Positions 35,439 through 43,944 of a stretch of 64,000 nucleotides of DNA are shown here, piece by piece. The stretch is from Spirochaetia bacterium. GTDB taxonomy: Bacteria > Spirochaetota > Spirochaetia > Treponematales > Treponemataceae. A model generated the notes under the pieces. The model made no database searches. It saw only the letters and a program-made list of their open reading frames with translations, and was not told the DNA's origin. The translations under genes and the position numbers were made by a program. Each line of letters begins with the position of its first letter. Position 1 is the stretch's first letter. The DNA is taken from contig CAAGIS010000154.1 in NCBI GenBank assembly GCA_900769985.1, positions 1 to 64,000 of the forward strand, given 5' to 3'.

Positions 35439-35784
35439 TGAAATTTCCTCAACATTATATTTTTATACAGAAATCAGTGCGTAAATAATACTAATTTTTA
35501 TAAATATATTCAATAACTTTAAAAATATTAAATATCTTCAGTATAATTAGATACTCAAAAAACGCCGCAACCACCGAACAACCCAGATAGAAACACAAGC
35601 AGGGGACTTGATTTTTCCGGGTAAACGACTATTATAAAAAAATTGCAAAATTTGCAAAGTAGCCTTAAAATAGAATCGTTGTAAAAACATACATTCAAAG
35701 TTAACACTGAAAAATCCTCAATAGGATTTATTCAGTGTTTCCATAGGGCTAGAGTTTACTTTTTATACATTATGGAGTTTTATA
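35439..35784. other. Intergenic region between divergent ilvB and the acyltransferase gene
   Basis: 346 bp without a gene. For ilvB (minus), TATAAT (35636-35631) is a likely -10 box with TTTGCA/TTGCAA strings upstream (35643-35659) as a weak -35, giving a leader of about 190 nt. That leader contains GGTGGTTGCGGCGTTTTTTG (on minus, about 35576-35557) but not the T-box consensus. Copy 3 of the hairpin repeat lies at 35703-35739, and TATGGAGTT just before 35785 supplies the SD for the rightward gene. Confidence 0.45.
35703..35744. repeat. GGAA/CTGA-type dispersed hairpin element, copy 3
   Basis: AACACTGA (35703-35710) pairs with TCAGTGTT (35732-35739), and inside AAATCCT (35712-35718) pairs with AGGATTT (35723-35729), loop CAAT: 15 bp nearly uninterrupted. 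TTCC follows, so minus-strand reading begins GGAAACACTGAATAAATCC. It is closely similar to copy 4 at 41204. Confidence 0.8.
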
Positions 35785-36714
35785 ATGAACGAAAATGACA
35801 AACCTCAAGAACTTAGAATAAAATACAAAAACTATTTTGAAAATCTTTTGTCAAATTCTTCAGCACCGGCTTTAATCGACGAAACAAATGTCTATCAGGA
35901 AGCAAATCCAGTTCCAAGAAAAATTCTATTTGATATGATAAAAGAAAATCAGTTGGAAGGCTCAAGACTTGAAGGTAAAGAGAACTTCAAAGCGTTCTAC
36001 GATGCTGTAAAAGCAGGCAAGCGCGGACTTATTTTAATGGAACATTATTCAAACTTTGACCTTCCTGAAATTCTGTATATGCTTGAAACAGAAGGCTCTG
36101 AGTGGGCAAAAGATTTGTCTTCAAGAATTATTGCAATTGCAGGAATGAAGCTGAACGAAGCAAACCCGCTTGTCCGTGCATGGACAGAAGGTTTTTCAAG
36201 AATCGTAATTTATCCGAGCAGAAGTTTGAACAGCGTAGAAAATTCTTCTGTATCAGAAGAAGAAAAAAAAGCTGAAGAAGCAAAAGCAAAAAAAATCAAT
36301 TTTGCTGCAATGCGCGCAATGGATGCATGTAAAAAAAGAGGCGAAGTAATTTTAGTATTCCCTGCAGGAACAAGATACAGACCTGGTCGGCCTGAGACAA
36401 AAAGAGGACTGCGCGAAATTGACAGTTATCTGCGCCTGTTTGACATAATGATTTTAGTTTCTAATAACGGCAACTGTCTGCGCTTTAATCCTGAAGACAC
36501 AGAAAATATGCTGCGCGATTTAGTTTGCAAAGATGAAAAAATTTTATGCGCAAGTCCTGTCATAGACTGCAAGACTTTCCGCAATGACGTTCTTTCAAAA
36601 CTGCCTGCAGACGACCCTGACCCGAAACAAAAAACTGTAGATAAGGTTATGGAAATACTCGAAGCGCAGCATGACGAAATTGAAAAAATCCGTAATGTCC
36701 ACGAATATTTTTAA
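35785..36714 (+). CDS. PlsC/GPAT-type glycerolipid acyltransferase
   Basis: 309 residues. The acyltransferase motif HxxxxD appears as EHYSNFD (residues about 91-97), and the FPxGTR motif as VFPAGTRYRPGR (about 192-203), so the catalytic His-Asp and phosphate-binding Arg are present. No membrane segment, as in soluble glycerol-3-phosphate acyltransferases. It is followed 45 bp later by glycerol kinase, an apt pairing: GlpK makes glycerol-3-phosphate and this enzyme would acylate it for phospholipid synthesis. Whether it acts on G3P or on 1-acyl-G3P cannot be settled from sequence. Confidence 0.85.
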   Translation: MNENDKPQELRIKYKNYFENLLSNSSAPALIDETNVYQEANPVPRKILFDMIKENQLEGSRLEGKENFKAFYDAVKAGKRGLILMEHYSNFDLPEILYMLETEGSEWAKDLSSRIIAIAGMKLNEANPLVRAWTEGFSRIVIYPSRSLNSVENSSVSEEEKKAEEAKAKKINFAAMRAMDACKKRGEVILVFPAGTRYRPGRPETKRGLREIDSYLRLFDIMILVSNNGNCLRFNPEDTENMLRDLVCKDEKILCASPVIDCKTFRNDVLSKLPADDPDPKQKTVDKVMEILEAQHDEIEKIRNVHEYF

Positions 36715-36759
36715 TGAGTCAAATTTATTTTAGAACAGAGAAAAAATAGAGAAAACTGA

Positions 36760-38253
36760 ATGAAATACATAATGGCTTTTGATGCAGGAACAACTTCCAG
36801 TCGCTGTATTCTATTTAACAAGGCAGGAGAAATCTGTTCGATTGCACAGCGTGAGTTCCGGCAGATTTATCCAAAATCTGGCTGGGTAGAACACAACGCA
36901 AACGAAATCTGGGCAACTCAATACGGAGTTGCCGCCGAAGCAATGCAAAAAATCGGCGCTTCTGCAAAAGACATCGCTGCAATCGGAATTACAGACCAGC
37001 GGGAAACGACAATCGTCTGGGATAAAAAAACAGGCGAACCTGTCTACAACGCAATCGTATGGCAATGCCGTCGCACTTCTGAATACTGCGATTACTTAAA
37101 ATCAAAAGGACTTGAACAGTCATTCAGGCAAAAAACTGGACTTATAATCGATGCGTATTTTTCTGCAACAAAACTGAAATGGATTTTAGACAACGTAGAA
37201 GGCGCACGAAAAAGAGCACAGGACGGCGAACTTCTCTTTGGAACTGTAGAAACATGGCTTATCTGGAAACTGACAAAAGGAAAAGTTCATATAACAGATT
37301 ATTCAAATGCATCACGAACGATGCTTTTTAATATAAATACACTTAAATGGGATAAAGACATTCTTGCAGAACTCGACATACCAGAAAAAATGCTTCCTGT
37401 TCCGATGCCTTCAAGCTGCGTTTACGGCGAAACTGACAAAGAGTTTTTTGGACATCCGATAAAAATTGCAGGCGCTGCAGGAGACCAGCAGAGTGCTTTG
37501 TTCGGGCAGATATGCTTTGACAGGGGAGAAGCAAAAAACACTTACGGCACGGGCTGTTTTATGCTGATGAATACAGGCGAGAAACCTGTTTTTTCAAACA
37601 ACGGCTTATTGACGACAATCGCCTGGGGATTAAACGGAAAAGTAAATTACGCGCTCGAAGGTTCTGTCTACGTTGCAGGCGCATGCGTAAAATGGCTTCG
37701 CGACGAAATGCACATCATAGACTCTGCCCCTGAAGCAGATTATATGGCATCGCGAGTTCCTGATACAAACGGCTGCTATGTCATTCCTGCCTTTACGGGA
37801 CTTGCAGCTCCTTACTGGGATCAGTATGCGCGCGGGACAGTCGTAGGACTTACGCGCGGTGTCAACAAATATCACTTTATACGAGCCGCCCTCGAATCAA
37901 TAGCATATTCAACTTATGACCTTGCACTGCAAATGGAAAAAGACTTTGGCGAAAAAATCCAGTCTTTCAAAGTTGACGGAGGGGCAAGCCGTTCAGACTT
38001 TTTAATGCAGGTTCAAGCAGACATCATTAACAAAGAACTTTTTAAACCGACCTGTATAGAAACGACTGCAATGGGAGCAGCTTATCTTGCAGGGCTTGCA
38101 GTCGGCTACTGGAAAGACACAGACGAAATAAAATCAAACTGGAAAGTTGAAAAAATTTTCAAAAGTTCCATTTCTGATGAAAACCGGGAACAGCGGCTCA
38201 AAGGCTGGCACAAAGCAGTCAAATATGCAATGGGCTGGGCAAAAGACGACTAA
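36760..38253 (+). CDS. glpK: Glycerol kinase
   Basis: 497 residues, the standard length. FGGY-family features: FDAGTTSSRCILFNKAGEI (ATP phosphate loop 1), GITDQRETTIVWDKKTGEPVYNAIVWQCRR (glycerol site), GAAGDQQSALFGQICFDRGEAKNTYGTGCFMLMNTG and VDGGASRSDFLMQVQADI. Makes sn-glycerol-3-phosphate from glycerol in the cytoplasm. The SD is weak (AGAGAAAA). Its stop codon overlaps that of the convergent MATE gene by 4 bp. No glpF or glpD in the window; with the upstream acyltransferase it points to lipid synthesis rather than energy use. Confidence 0.97.
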   Translation: MKYIMAFDAGTTSSRCILFNKAGEICSIAQREFRQIYPKSGWVEHNANEIWATQYGVAAEAMQKIGASAKDIAAIGITDQRETTIVWDKKTGEPVYNAIVWQCRRTSEYCDYLKSKGLEQSFRQKTGLIIDAYFSATKLKWILDNVEGARKRAQDGELLFGTVETWLIWKLTKGKVHITDYSNASRTMLFNINTLKWDKDILAELDIPEKMLPVPMPSSCVYGETDKEFFGHPIKIAGAAGDQQSALFGQICFDRGEAKNTYGTGCFMLMNTGEKPVFSNNGLLTTIAWGLNGKVNYALEGSVYVAGACVKWLRDEMHIIDSAPEADYMASRVPDTNGCYVIPAFTGLAAPYWDQYARGTVVGLTRGVNKYHFIRAALESIAYSTYDLALQMEKDFGEKIQSFKVDGGASRSDFLMQVQADIINKELFKPTCIETTAMGAAYLAGLAVGYWKDTDEIKSNWKVEKIFKSSISDENREQRLKGWHKAVKYAMGWAKDD

Positions 38254-39596
38254 GCACCGCTTTCAAATTCAGCCTTGACCTTTTTGTAGCAGTAGAAAAA
38301 CGCAATCACCAGAAATACATCCGCAAGAACCCATGCAGCAGGAGAAGCAAAAGTCGCTGCCATAAAGCCAATCATCGGCACAAAGACAAAACCAAACACC
38401 GCCCTCGCAACCATTTCAAAAACGCCCGACAAAATCGAAAGCTTGCTGAATCCCATTCCCTGAATCATAAATCGTATAATATTTACAAGCGCAAGCGGAA
38501 AATAAAACGCCGAGTTAGAAATCAAAAACTGATGCGCCTTTCTTATAATGTCAGATTGACTTTTGTCGACAAACATCAGGGAAAGTTTATCCCCGACAAA
38601 CAGTAAAAGTACAAATGCAAAAAGTGAATAAATAAGCCCCATAAGACAGGAATCCTTAAGTCCGTCTTTAATGCGTTCAATTTTCCGCGCACCGATATTC
38701 TGACCGGCATACGTTGCCATCGTAGTACCGAGCGCATCAAACGGCGCACAGAAAAACATATGAATCTTCAATCCTGCAGTAATTGCCGCAACTGTCCTAG
38801 ACCCCAGTCCGTTGATTGCAGACTGCAAAATTACGCTTCCTATTGCAGTAATCGAATATTGCAATCCCATCGGGATTCCCATAGAACACAAATTTTTTGA
38901 GAGCAAAAGAGAAAAAATTTTATCTTCTTTTTGGAATTTCAAAATCGGATATTTTTTCTTTATATAAAAAATGCAGAGAATACCTGACACCCCTTGAGAA
39001 ATGACAGTTGCAATAGCTGCGCCTCGAATTCCCATTTTAAAAATCAAAATACATGCAAGATCCAAAAAAATATTCAGCACACTTGAAAATAAAAGAAAAT
39101 AAAGCGGCGTTTTGCTGTCACCAAGGGAACGCAAAATTCCTGAAGAAAGGTTATACAAAAATCCAAACGGTATTCCTGCAAAAATTATGATAATGTAATC
39201 GGAGGCATGGTCAATAATATCATACGGAGTCTGCATCAACTTGAGCAAAGGGTGACATAAAATAACAGTTGCGACAGCATAAACAATAGAAAAAACAGCC
39301 GTCAAAATAATCGCATTATAAATGTACTGGCGCATTTTTGTATAATTCTTTGACCCAAAACATTGCGCTACAGGAATTGCAAATCCACTTGAAATTCCCA
39401 TACAAAAACCGAGAATCAAAAACGACACAGAACCTGTAGAACCGACTGCAGCCAGATCCTCAACACTAAGGCATTTTCCAACGATAATTGTATCGGCGAC
39501 ATTATATAACTGCTGAAAAATATAGCCGCCCAAAACAGGAAGCGCAAAATCAAAAATTAATCTTGCAGGTTTTCCTTCTGTTAAATCTTTAGTCAT
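38250..39596 (-). CDS. MATE-family multidrug/organic cation efflux pump
   Basis: 448 residues, about 12 membrane helices in two MatE halves. First half: GKPARLIFDFALPVLGGYIFQQLYNVADTIIVGK, AVGSTGSVSFLILGFCMGISSGFAIPVAQCFG; second half: GIPMGLQYSITAIGSVILQSAINGLGSRTVAAITAGLKIH, with ATYAGQNIGARKIERIKDG in the linking segments. It resembles the NorM/DinF-type Na+ or H+ antiporters. Length is normal. Convergent with glpK, divergent from the small secreted protein gene. Substrate unknown. Confidence 0.93.
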   Translation of the reverse strand: MTKDLTEGKPARLIFDFALPVLGGYIFQQLYNVADTIIVGKCLSVEDLAAVGSTGSVSFLILGFCMGISSGFAIPVAQCFGSKNYTKMRQYIYNAIILTAVFSIVYAVATVILCHPLLKLMQTPYDIIDHASDYIIIIFAGIPFGFLYNLSSGILRSLGDSKTPLYFLLFSSVLNIFLDLACILIFKMGIRGAAIATVISQGVSGILCIFYIKKKYPILKFQKEDKIFSLLLSKNLCSMGIPMGLQYSITAIGSVILQSAINGLGSRTVAAITAGLKIHMFFCAPFDALGTTMATYAGQNIGARKIERIKDGLKDSCLMGLIYSLFAFVLLLFVGDKLSLMFVDKSQSDIIRKAHQFLISNSAFYFPLALVNIIRFMIQGMGFSKLSILSGVFEMVARAVFGFVFVPMIGFMAATFASPAAWVLADVFLVIAFFYCYKKVKAEFESGA

Positions 39597-39711
39597 ACGC
39601 CGCGAATGTATCTTTTAATTTGAACTTAGTCAATCAGTTATAAAAAGAATTTGATTGAATTCTTAATTTCCCAAACACCTGTTATACAGATTATAAACCT
39701 ATTGACATTGC

Positions 39712-39740
39712 CTTTCATATATATTTAAATTCTATATTAA
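39712..39740 (+). promoter_or_regulatory. Promoter of the small secreted protein gene
   Basis: TTGACA (39712-39717) with TATATT (39733-39738, 15 bp spacing) or TATTAA (39735-39740, 17 bp). The SD CTGGAGG stands 7 nt before the ATG. The perfect -35 box and SD suggest strong expression. Confidence 0.6.
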
Positions 39741-39768
39741 ATTAAGAAATTACTCTGGAGGTTTTCTT

Positions 39769-40194
39769 ATGAAAAAAAATTTATTTGTTGTGCTTATCGC
39801 TGCAATTTTAGCAACAGGTGCTTTTGCACAAAACGCAGTTAAAGACGCTTTGGATCAGGCAGATGCCCAGATTAACGAAGCTGCAGAACAGTTCCCAAAA
39901 GGAACATGGATTGATTCAAATTGGGATGCTGCATGGGAATTTGGCATCAACAATACAATCATTTTAAAAGATTCAAAAACTGGTGAAGTTATTTATAACT
40001 TTACAAAAGACAAACGTTCAAACTATAAAATCAATGTAACAGATGCTGGTCTCGTAATTTCATTCAGATGTAATGAAACACAGCGCAATTACAAATTTAC
40101 AAAGCCTGTAAATTTGAGCACTGACATCATTCTCGAAATTGATGCAGATTTCCTTAATGAACATTACAAAGTAAATATGAAATTTAAGAAATAA
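39769..40194 (+). CDS. Small secreted protein, function unknown
   Basis: 141 residues; signal peptide MKKNLFVVLIAAILATGAFA, predicted cleavage before QNAV. After a short helical stretch (VKDALDQADAQINEAAEQF) the rest alternates in beta-strand fashion (GTWIDSNWDAAWEFGINNTIILKDSKTGEVIYNFT and so on), suggesting a lipocalin-like or small beta-barrel domain. I do not recognise the family. A consensus promoter, strong SD and its own terminator (40210-40247) mark it as a well-expressed single gene, probably periplasmic. Confidence 0.75.
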   Translation: MKKNLFVVLIAAILATGAFAQNAVKDALDQADAQINEAAEQFPKGTWIDSNWDAAWEFGINNTIILKDSKTGEVIYNFTKDKRSNYKINVTDAGLVISFRCNETQRNYKFTKPVNLSTDIILEIDADFLNEHYKVNMKFKK

Positions 40195-40207
40195 ATTTCT
40201 GTTTTAA

Positions 40208-40248
40208 TAAAGCTGCGATACTGAAAAGTTTTCGCGGCTTTTTTTATT
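40208..40248 (+). terminator. Rho-independent terminator after the small secreted protein
   Basis: AAAGCTGCGA (40208-40217) pairs with TCGCGGCTTT (40232-40241; one G.U or mismatch) and is followed by T7. Confidence 0.85.
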
Positions 40249-40255
40249 TTGAGCA

Positions 40256-40366
40256 TTGTATATGTATGTCGCAACTAAAAATCCATCTATGCCACCTGCA
40301 GACGTCGCATACAAAATCGCCCGCGCTCTCGGTGTTTCAGTGGAATACCTTGTAACAGGCGGAAAA
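40256..40366 (+). pseudogene. Remnant of an XRE-type helix-turn-helix regulator
   Basis: The frame reads MPPADVAYKIARALGVSVEYLVTGG, unmistakably the C-terminal half of an XRE/Cro HTH domain (helices 4-5). The N-terminal helices with the recognition helix are missing: an in-frame stop (TGA, 40250-40252) lies just before and the terminator at 40208-40248 occupies the place where they should be. After VTGG the frame shows no family sequence. It is best read as a decayed fragment, not a working regulator. Confidence 0.65.
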
Positions 40367-40488
40367 AAAATCATCACATATTTCGGCAGAAACGCGCTTC
40401 GTTGCAGAAACCTTTGGCGGATAGTCAAAACATCTGGCTCATTCAAAAAAATCTGCAACTTTTTTTTCGTTCGCTTGTCTTATTTTAT

Positions 40489-41199
40489 ATGATGGAAAAC
40501 AACATACAAAAAATATCAGTCTACGGAGACTCTATTCTAAAAGGGGCAGTTACTGGAACAGGGTCGGGTCATCTTTTTGACATAATCGAAGAAAACAGTC
40601 TTGTCCTTGCCTCCCGCGCACTTGGCTTTGAGCTGAACAACCAAAGCGTATTCGGAAGCATCATAACCAAAACCCAGCGCCGTCTTTCAAAAGACATCGA
40701 AAAAGGCGTCGTCGGAGATCTTGTCATAATCGAATCCGGCGGAAACGACTGTGACTACGACTGGAACATCGTCTCTGAAAATCCCGGCGCACTCCACCAG
40801 CCGCGCGTTGTCCTTGTGGATTTTATACGGATTATCGGCGAAATGGTAAACGCCTGCCGCGAAAACAAAATCACGCCTGTCCTTATGACAATGCCGCCGC
40901 TTGTCCCTGACTGGTGGTATGAACATATCTGCAATAGCTACGGAACAGACACTGTAAATACGTTTACAAAAAATACGCCGGACGTCCTTTACCGCAACCA
41001 CGAAATTTACAATATGCACATCGTAAATTTCTGCTACGAAAATAACGTTCAGTTTGTCGATATGCGCCTTGCAATGCTTGAAACCGAAAATTACCGCAAC
41101 CTGATGTGCCGCGACGGAATCCACCCGAACAAGGACGGCTACGCATATATGGCAGGCATTTGGGAAAAAGAAATTCCAAAAATCAAAAAAGAATTCTAA
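40489..41199 (+). CDS. SGNH/GDSL-type hydrolase
   Basis: 236 residues from ATG-ATG at 40489. The four SGNH blocks are present: block I VYGDSIL (Ser nucleophile), Gly in block II near NNQSVFGS, block III ESGGNDCDYD (Asn), block V DGIHPNKDG (Asp and His). No signal peptide, so cytoplasmic; substrate may be an acyl or acetyl ester, perhaps on a carbohydrate. Codon use is richer in GC third positions than in neighbouring genes (cgc, gtc, atc frequent), and it follows an XRE remnant, a hint of transfer. No SD is visible. Its stop is followed by repeat copy 4. Confidence 0.85.
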   Translation: MMENNIQKISVYGDSILKGAVTGTGSGHLFDIIEENSLVLASRALGFELNNQSVFGSIITKTQRRLSKDIEKGVVGDLVIIESGGNDCDYDWNIVSENPGALHQPRVVLVDFIRIIGEMVNACRENKITPVLMTMPPLVPDWWYEHICNSYGTDTVNTFTKNTPDVLYRNHEIYNMHIVNFCYENNVQFVDMRLAMLETENYRNLMCRDGIHPNKDGYAYMAGIWEKEIPKIKKEF

Positions 41200-41201
41200 T
41201 A

Positions 41202-41244
41202 TCAACACTGGAAAATTTTCAATAGGCTTTATTCAGTGTTTCCT
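41202..41244. repeat. GGAA/CTGA-type dispersed hairpin element, copy 4
   Basis: AACACTG (41204-41210) pairs with CAGTGTT (41234-41240), then TTCCTTAA. Between convergent SGNH and tcdA genes, so it may terminate both. The sequence CAATAGG-x-TTTATTCAGTGTTTCC is shared with copy 3. Confidence 0.8.
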
Positions 41245-41256
41245 TAAAAACGAAAT

Positions 41257-42015
41257 TCAGCAAATGCCGGCAATTTCCCGGAGCACTTCTCCTGCAATAA
41301 TAAGTCCTGCAACAGACGGAACAAATGACGTACTTCCGGGAATATCGCGGCGTTCAGTACACTTATGTTTTGTACCTGGCGGACAAATGCACGAAGTTCT
41401 GCAACTGTTCGCCATATCATTTAACGGACGGCGCGGCTTTTCTGTTGAATACAGAACTTTGACATTTTTTATGCCGCGCTTTTTACATTCCTGCCGCATG
41501 ACGCGTGCAAGAGGACATACGCTTGTTTTGCTGATGTCAGCAATCTGAAACTTTGTCGGATCAAGTTTGTTGCCAGCTCCCATACAGCTTATGATTTTTG
41601 TTCCGCTTTCTTTTGCTTGAACAATCAGCTGGATTTTTGCAGAAACAGTATCAACTGCATCAATGACATAATCATATTGAGAAAAATCAAATAAATCTTT
41701 TGTTTCAGGAAGATAAAAACACTTGAATACATTTACGCTTGCAGAAGGATTAATGTCAAGAATGCGTTCTTTCATTACGTCAACTTTGTATTTTCCAATA
41801 GAAGAATGAAGAGCAATAATCTGGCGGTTTAAATTTGTAAGGCAGACTTTATCATCATCGATTAAGTCTATATTCTGAATACCGCTTCTAACGAGAGCCT
41901 CTGCAGCAAAACCTCCGACACCGCCGATTCCAAATACGGCAATGCGGGCTTTGCTTAGCCGTTCCATCGCTTCTTTACCGAATAAAAGTTCTGTTCTCGA
42001 AAATTGATTTAGCAT
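41257..42015 (-). CDS. tcdA: tRNA threonylcarbamoyladenosine dehydratase (TcdA/CsdL)
   Basis: 252 residues of the ThiF/E1-like family. ATP-dependent cyclisation of t6A37 in ANN-decoding tRNAs to ct6A. Motifs: GIGGVGGFAAEALVRSGI (nucleotide loop), DLIDDDKVCLTNLNRQIIAL, DYVIDAVDTVSAKIQLI, and the TcdA-type SCMGAGNKLDPTKFQIADISKTSVCPLARVMRQ with Cys. Normal length. Single gene, leftward, convergent with the SGNH hydrolase. The tcd route needs CsdA/CsdE-type partners that are not here. Confidence 0.93.
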   Translation of the reverse strand: MLNQFSRTELLFGKEAMERLSKARIAVFGIGGVGGFAAEALVRSGIQNIDLIDDDKVCLTNLNRQIIALHSSIGKYKVDVMKERILDINPSASVNVFKCFYLPETKDLFDFSQYDYVIDAVDTVSAKIQLIVQAKESGTKIISCMGAGNKLDPTKFQIADISKTSVCPLARVMRQECKKRGIKNVKVLYSTEKPRRPLNDMANSCRTSCICPPGTKHKCTERRDIPGSTSFVPSVAGLIIAGEVLREIAGIC

Positions 42016-42076
42016 ATCATTAACATACTACTTTTATCGGTAAATCGCAATATTTCAGTAAACGTCAGAAAGAACT

Positions 42077-42121
42077 AAGGAAACGCTGAGTAATGCTTCA
42101 CGTGTTAATCAGCACTTCCCT
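42077..42121. repeat. GGAA/CTGA-type dispersed hairpin element, copy 5
   Basis: GGAAACGCTGA (42079-42089) and TCAGCACTTCC (42109-42119) pair along their length with one or two mismatches, flanked by CTAA and CTAG. This copy has both arms and shows that copies 2 and 6 are one arm of the same element. Confidence 0.8.
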
Positions 42122-42145
42122 AGCATCACACAACTTTTTAGAATT

Positions 42146-42844
42146 TTATTTTAAAAGATATTCAACAGTTGTAACGACACGGATTGTCTTTCTTTCAGAA
42201 AGGTCGGCAGCAGCATCTTCTATACTGAAAAGTCCTTGAGATGCTCTTTTTATTTTTCCGACTTTGCTTCCAGAGTCTCTAGCGAACTGTTCTGCGGCAG
42301 TACGTGCATTTTTTGTTGCTTCTGCAATCATCTGCGGCTTAATATCGTTCAGCTTTGTGAACTCAAAAGAAATTTTGCTTTTATAATCTTTTGAAACAGC
42401 AATTCCATCACTCATCAGTTTTAGAGAATCTCCCTGCGCCTTCTTTACCTGTTCAACTTTTGAAGAACGAACAAGAACGACAGTTTTTGCAATATAAGTA
42501 TAGCGCACTTGATTTTTGTCCATATATGGATTCATGGAATTATCAGTTATACTCGGCGACTGCACTGTAAAATCATCACCAGAAAGTTCATACTCTGCAA
42601 GATAGTTTTTTACAATTTCTGTTTTTGCAAGAATGTCTTTCTGCAATTCAGAAAGGTCATTGCTGCCCAAAGAAAAAGTCAGTGGCCACACAGCAAGGTC
42701 TGCATCAACTTCCCTTTCAGCAAGACCTCTGACACTTACAGTTTTATCTGCCCTAGCAATATTTGACAATCCGACAGAAAGAATGACTGCCGATGCAATA
42801 ACCGAAACAGAAACAGACAGAATAATCGTTTTTAAATCTTTCAT
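42146..42844 (-). CDS. SIMPL-domain (DUF541) protein
   Basis: 232 residues from ATG at 42844, picked because GGGAGG lies 7 nt upstream; a start six codons earlier would place the SD inside the gene. One N-terminal membrane segment (about residues 8-28, TIILSVSVSVIASAVILSVGL) anchors it; the rest is periplasmic. SIMPL features: VSVRGLAEREVDADLAVWPLTFS, VQSPSITDN, and the C-terminal RRASQGLFSIEDA-type repeat and TIRVVTTVEYLLK. The family (YggE, BP26) is linked with stress tolerance and oligomeric ring formation, but a molecular role is not settled. Confidence 0.88.
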   Translation of the reverse strand: MKDLKTIILSVSVSVIASAVILSVGLSNIARADKTVSVRGLAEREVDADLAVWPLTFSLGSNDLSELQKDILAKTEIVKNYLAEYELSGDDFTVQSPSITDNSMNPYMDKNQVRYTYIAKTVVLVRSSKVEQVKKAQGDSLKLMSDGIAVSKDYKSKISFEFTKLNDIKPQMIAEATKNARTAAEQFARDSGSKVGKIKRASQGLFSIEDAAADLSERKTIRVVTTVEYLLK

Positions 42845-42879
42845 ATTTATTCCTCCCGTCATAAATATTTTTTTCGCAA

Positions 42880-42912
42880 AAAAAGGCTGCCCGGTAAGGA
42901 CAACCTTTTATA
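42880..42912 (-). terminator. Second terminator downstream of tRNA-Cys
   Basis: On the minus strand AAAGGTTGTCC, loop, GGGCAGCCTTT with two wobble pairs and a T7 run. Together with 42949-42975 it makes a double terminator that separates tRNA-Cys from the SIMPL gene. Confidence 0.7.
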
Positions 42913-42948
42913 TATGTAAACGAACCGCGGCTTAGCCAAGACCGGCTC

Positions 42949-42975
42949 GAAAAAAAAGACTTGCATGAAACAAGC
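42949..42975 (-). terminator. Terminator of tRNA-Cys
   Basis: On the minus strand AAGGCTTG, loop TTTCATG, CAAGTCTT followed by T8, directly 3' of the tRNA. Confidence 0.8.
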
Positions 42976-42983
42976 CTTTTGAA

Positions 42984-43055
42984 AGGCGTCGCTCAGAATC
43001 GAACTGAGGCATGATGGTTTTGCAGACCAGTCCCTTACCACTTGGGTACGACGCC
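42984..43055 (-). tRNA. tRNA-Cys (GCA)
   Basis: 72 nt on the minus strand. Acceptor strands GGCGTCG (43055-43049) and CGACGCC (42991-42985), discriminator U as usual for Cys, anticodon loop CTGCAAA giving anticodon GCA, and T loop TTCGATT. CCA is not encoded. Promoter TAGACA (43095-43090) and TATAAA (43072-43067), 17 bp apart, on the same strand. Confidence 0.95.
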
Positions 43056-43066
43056 GTGTAAGACTA

Positions 43067-43095
43067 TTTATATCATAAAACAGATTTTTTGTCTA
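43067..43095 (-). promoter_or_regulatory. Promoter of tRNA-Cys
   Basis: TAGACA and TATAAA on the minus strand with 17-bp spacing, the -10 box ending 12 bp before the tRNA 5' end. Confidence 0.7.
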
Positions 43096-43141
43096 GCGTT
43101 TTTCTCTTCTTCTGTTCATTCTTTTTAATGTTTTTTCCGTT

Positions 43142-43885
43142 CTAATATTCTCCGTGAATCAACCTGTAACCGATTGAACCAGGCTTCGGACTTGCAGGAC
43201 AATTGCTTCTGTCAAACCATTGTGCATCTGCAATTTCTTCTTTCTGCAAGACTAAATCACCGCTTTCGTATTCAGCTGTAAAACCAAGCATCATCTGGTC
43301 AGGGAACGGCCAGCTCTGGCTTCCGCGGTATTTTATGTTTTTGATTTCAATACCAACTTCCTCTCGGACTTCTCGACGGACAGCTTCTTCAGCAGATTCC
43401 CCTGCTTCTATAAATCCTGCAATGCATGCATAAATATCTTGGTTACGGTATGCATGACGCGCAAGCAAAATTTTATCGCCTTTTGAAATCAGAACAATCA
43501 CACATGGCTCGATTCTCGGGAACAAGATCTTATGACACGAAGGACATTCCATTGCTGTAAGTTTTGAATGAGGAATCAATTTTGTTCCGCATGCCCCGCA
43601 ATACTTTGCTTCCCCATGCCACGAAAAAAGCGCCTTTGCCCTGAACGTCAAAAAGTTTTCTTCGACACTGTGAGTTGAATAAAATTCTCGCAGATAAATA
43701 GCCTTGTATTCTTCCGGCAGATTATCTTTTGACAAAAGTGCAAGAACCTGAAGTTCATTCTGTTTTTCTTCAAAATATTCTGCAACAGGATTTGAAGATT
43801 TTATTTTTTCAAAATCAGCCGTAGAAAGCATCTCGTTGTCTTTTCGTATAATTACTTCTTTATCAAAAATTGCAGCAAAATACAT
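43142..43885 (-). CDS. nudC: NAD(+) diphosphatase (NudC-type Nudix hydrolase)
   Basis: 247 residues. Cleaves NAD(H) to NMN(H) and AMP, and in E. coli removes NAD caps from RNA. The zinc ribbon is intact (CGACG at about 97-101 and CPSC at about 114-117), the Nudix box reads GFIEAGESAEEAVRREVREEVGIE, and the NudC-specific SQPWPFPxS motif appears as SQSWPFPDQ. Acceptable start MYFAAIF; the frame is not longer. Single leftward gene upstream of the 93-bp repeat array. Confidence 0.94.
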   Translation of the reverse strand: MYFAAIFDKEVIIRKDNEMLSTADFEKIKSSNPVAEYFEEKQNELQVLALLSKDNLPEEYKAIYLREFYSTHSVEENFLTFRAKALFSWHGEAKYCGACGTKLIPHSKLTAMECPSCHKILFPRIEPCVIVLISKGDKILLARHAYRNQDIYACIAGFIEAGESAEEAVRREVREEVGIEIKNIKYRGSQSWPFPDQMMLGFTAEYESGDLVLQKEEIADAQWFDRSNCPASPKPGSIGYRLIHGEY

Positions 43886-43944
43886 AATTCCCTCTGTTTA
43901 TCTTTATTAAAGAATATCATTTTTTAAATGAACAGTTCAATATA

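Noticed and set aside
35439..35650. T-box leader for ilvB
   Set aside because: GGTGGTTGCGGCG is only a partial match; the AGGGTGGNACCGCG core and specifier loop are not found.
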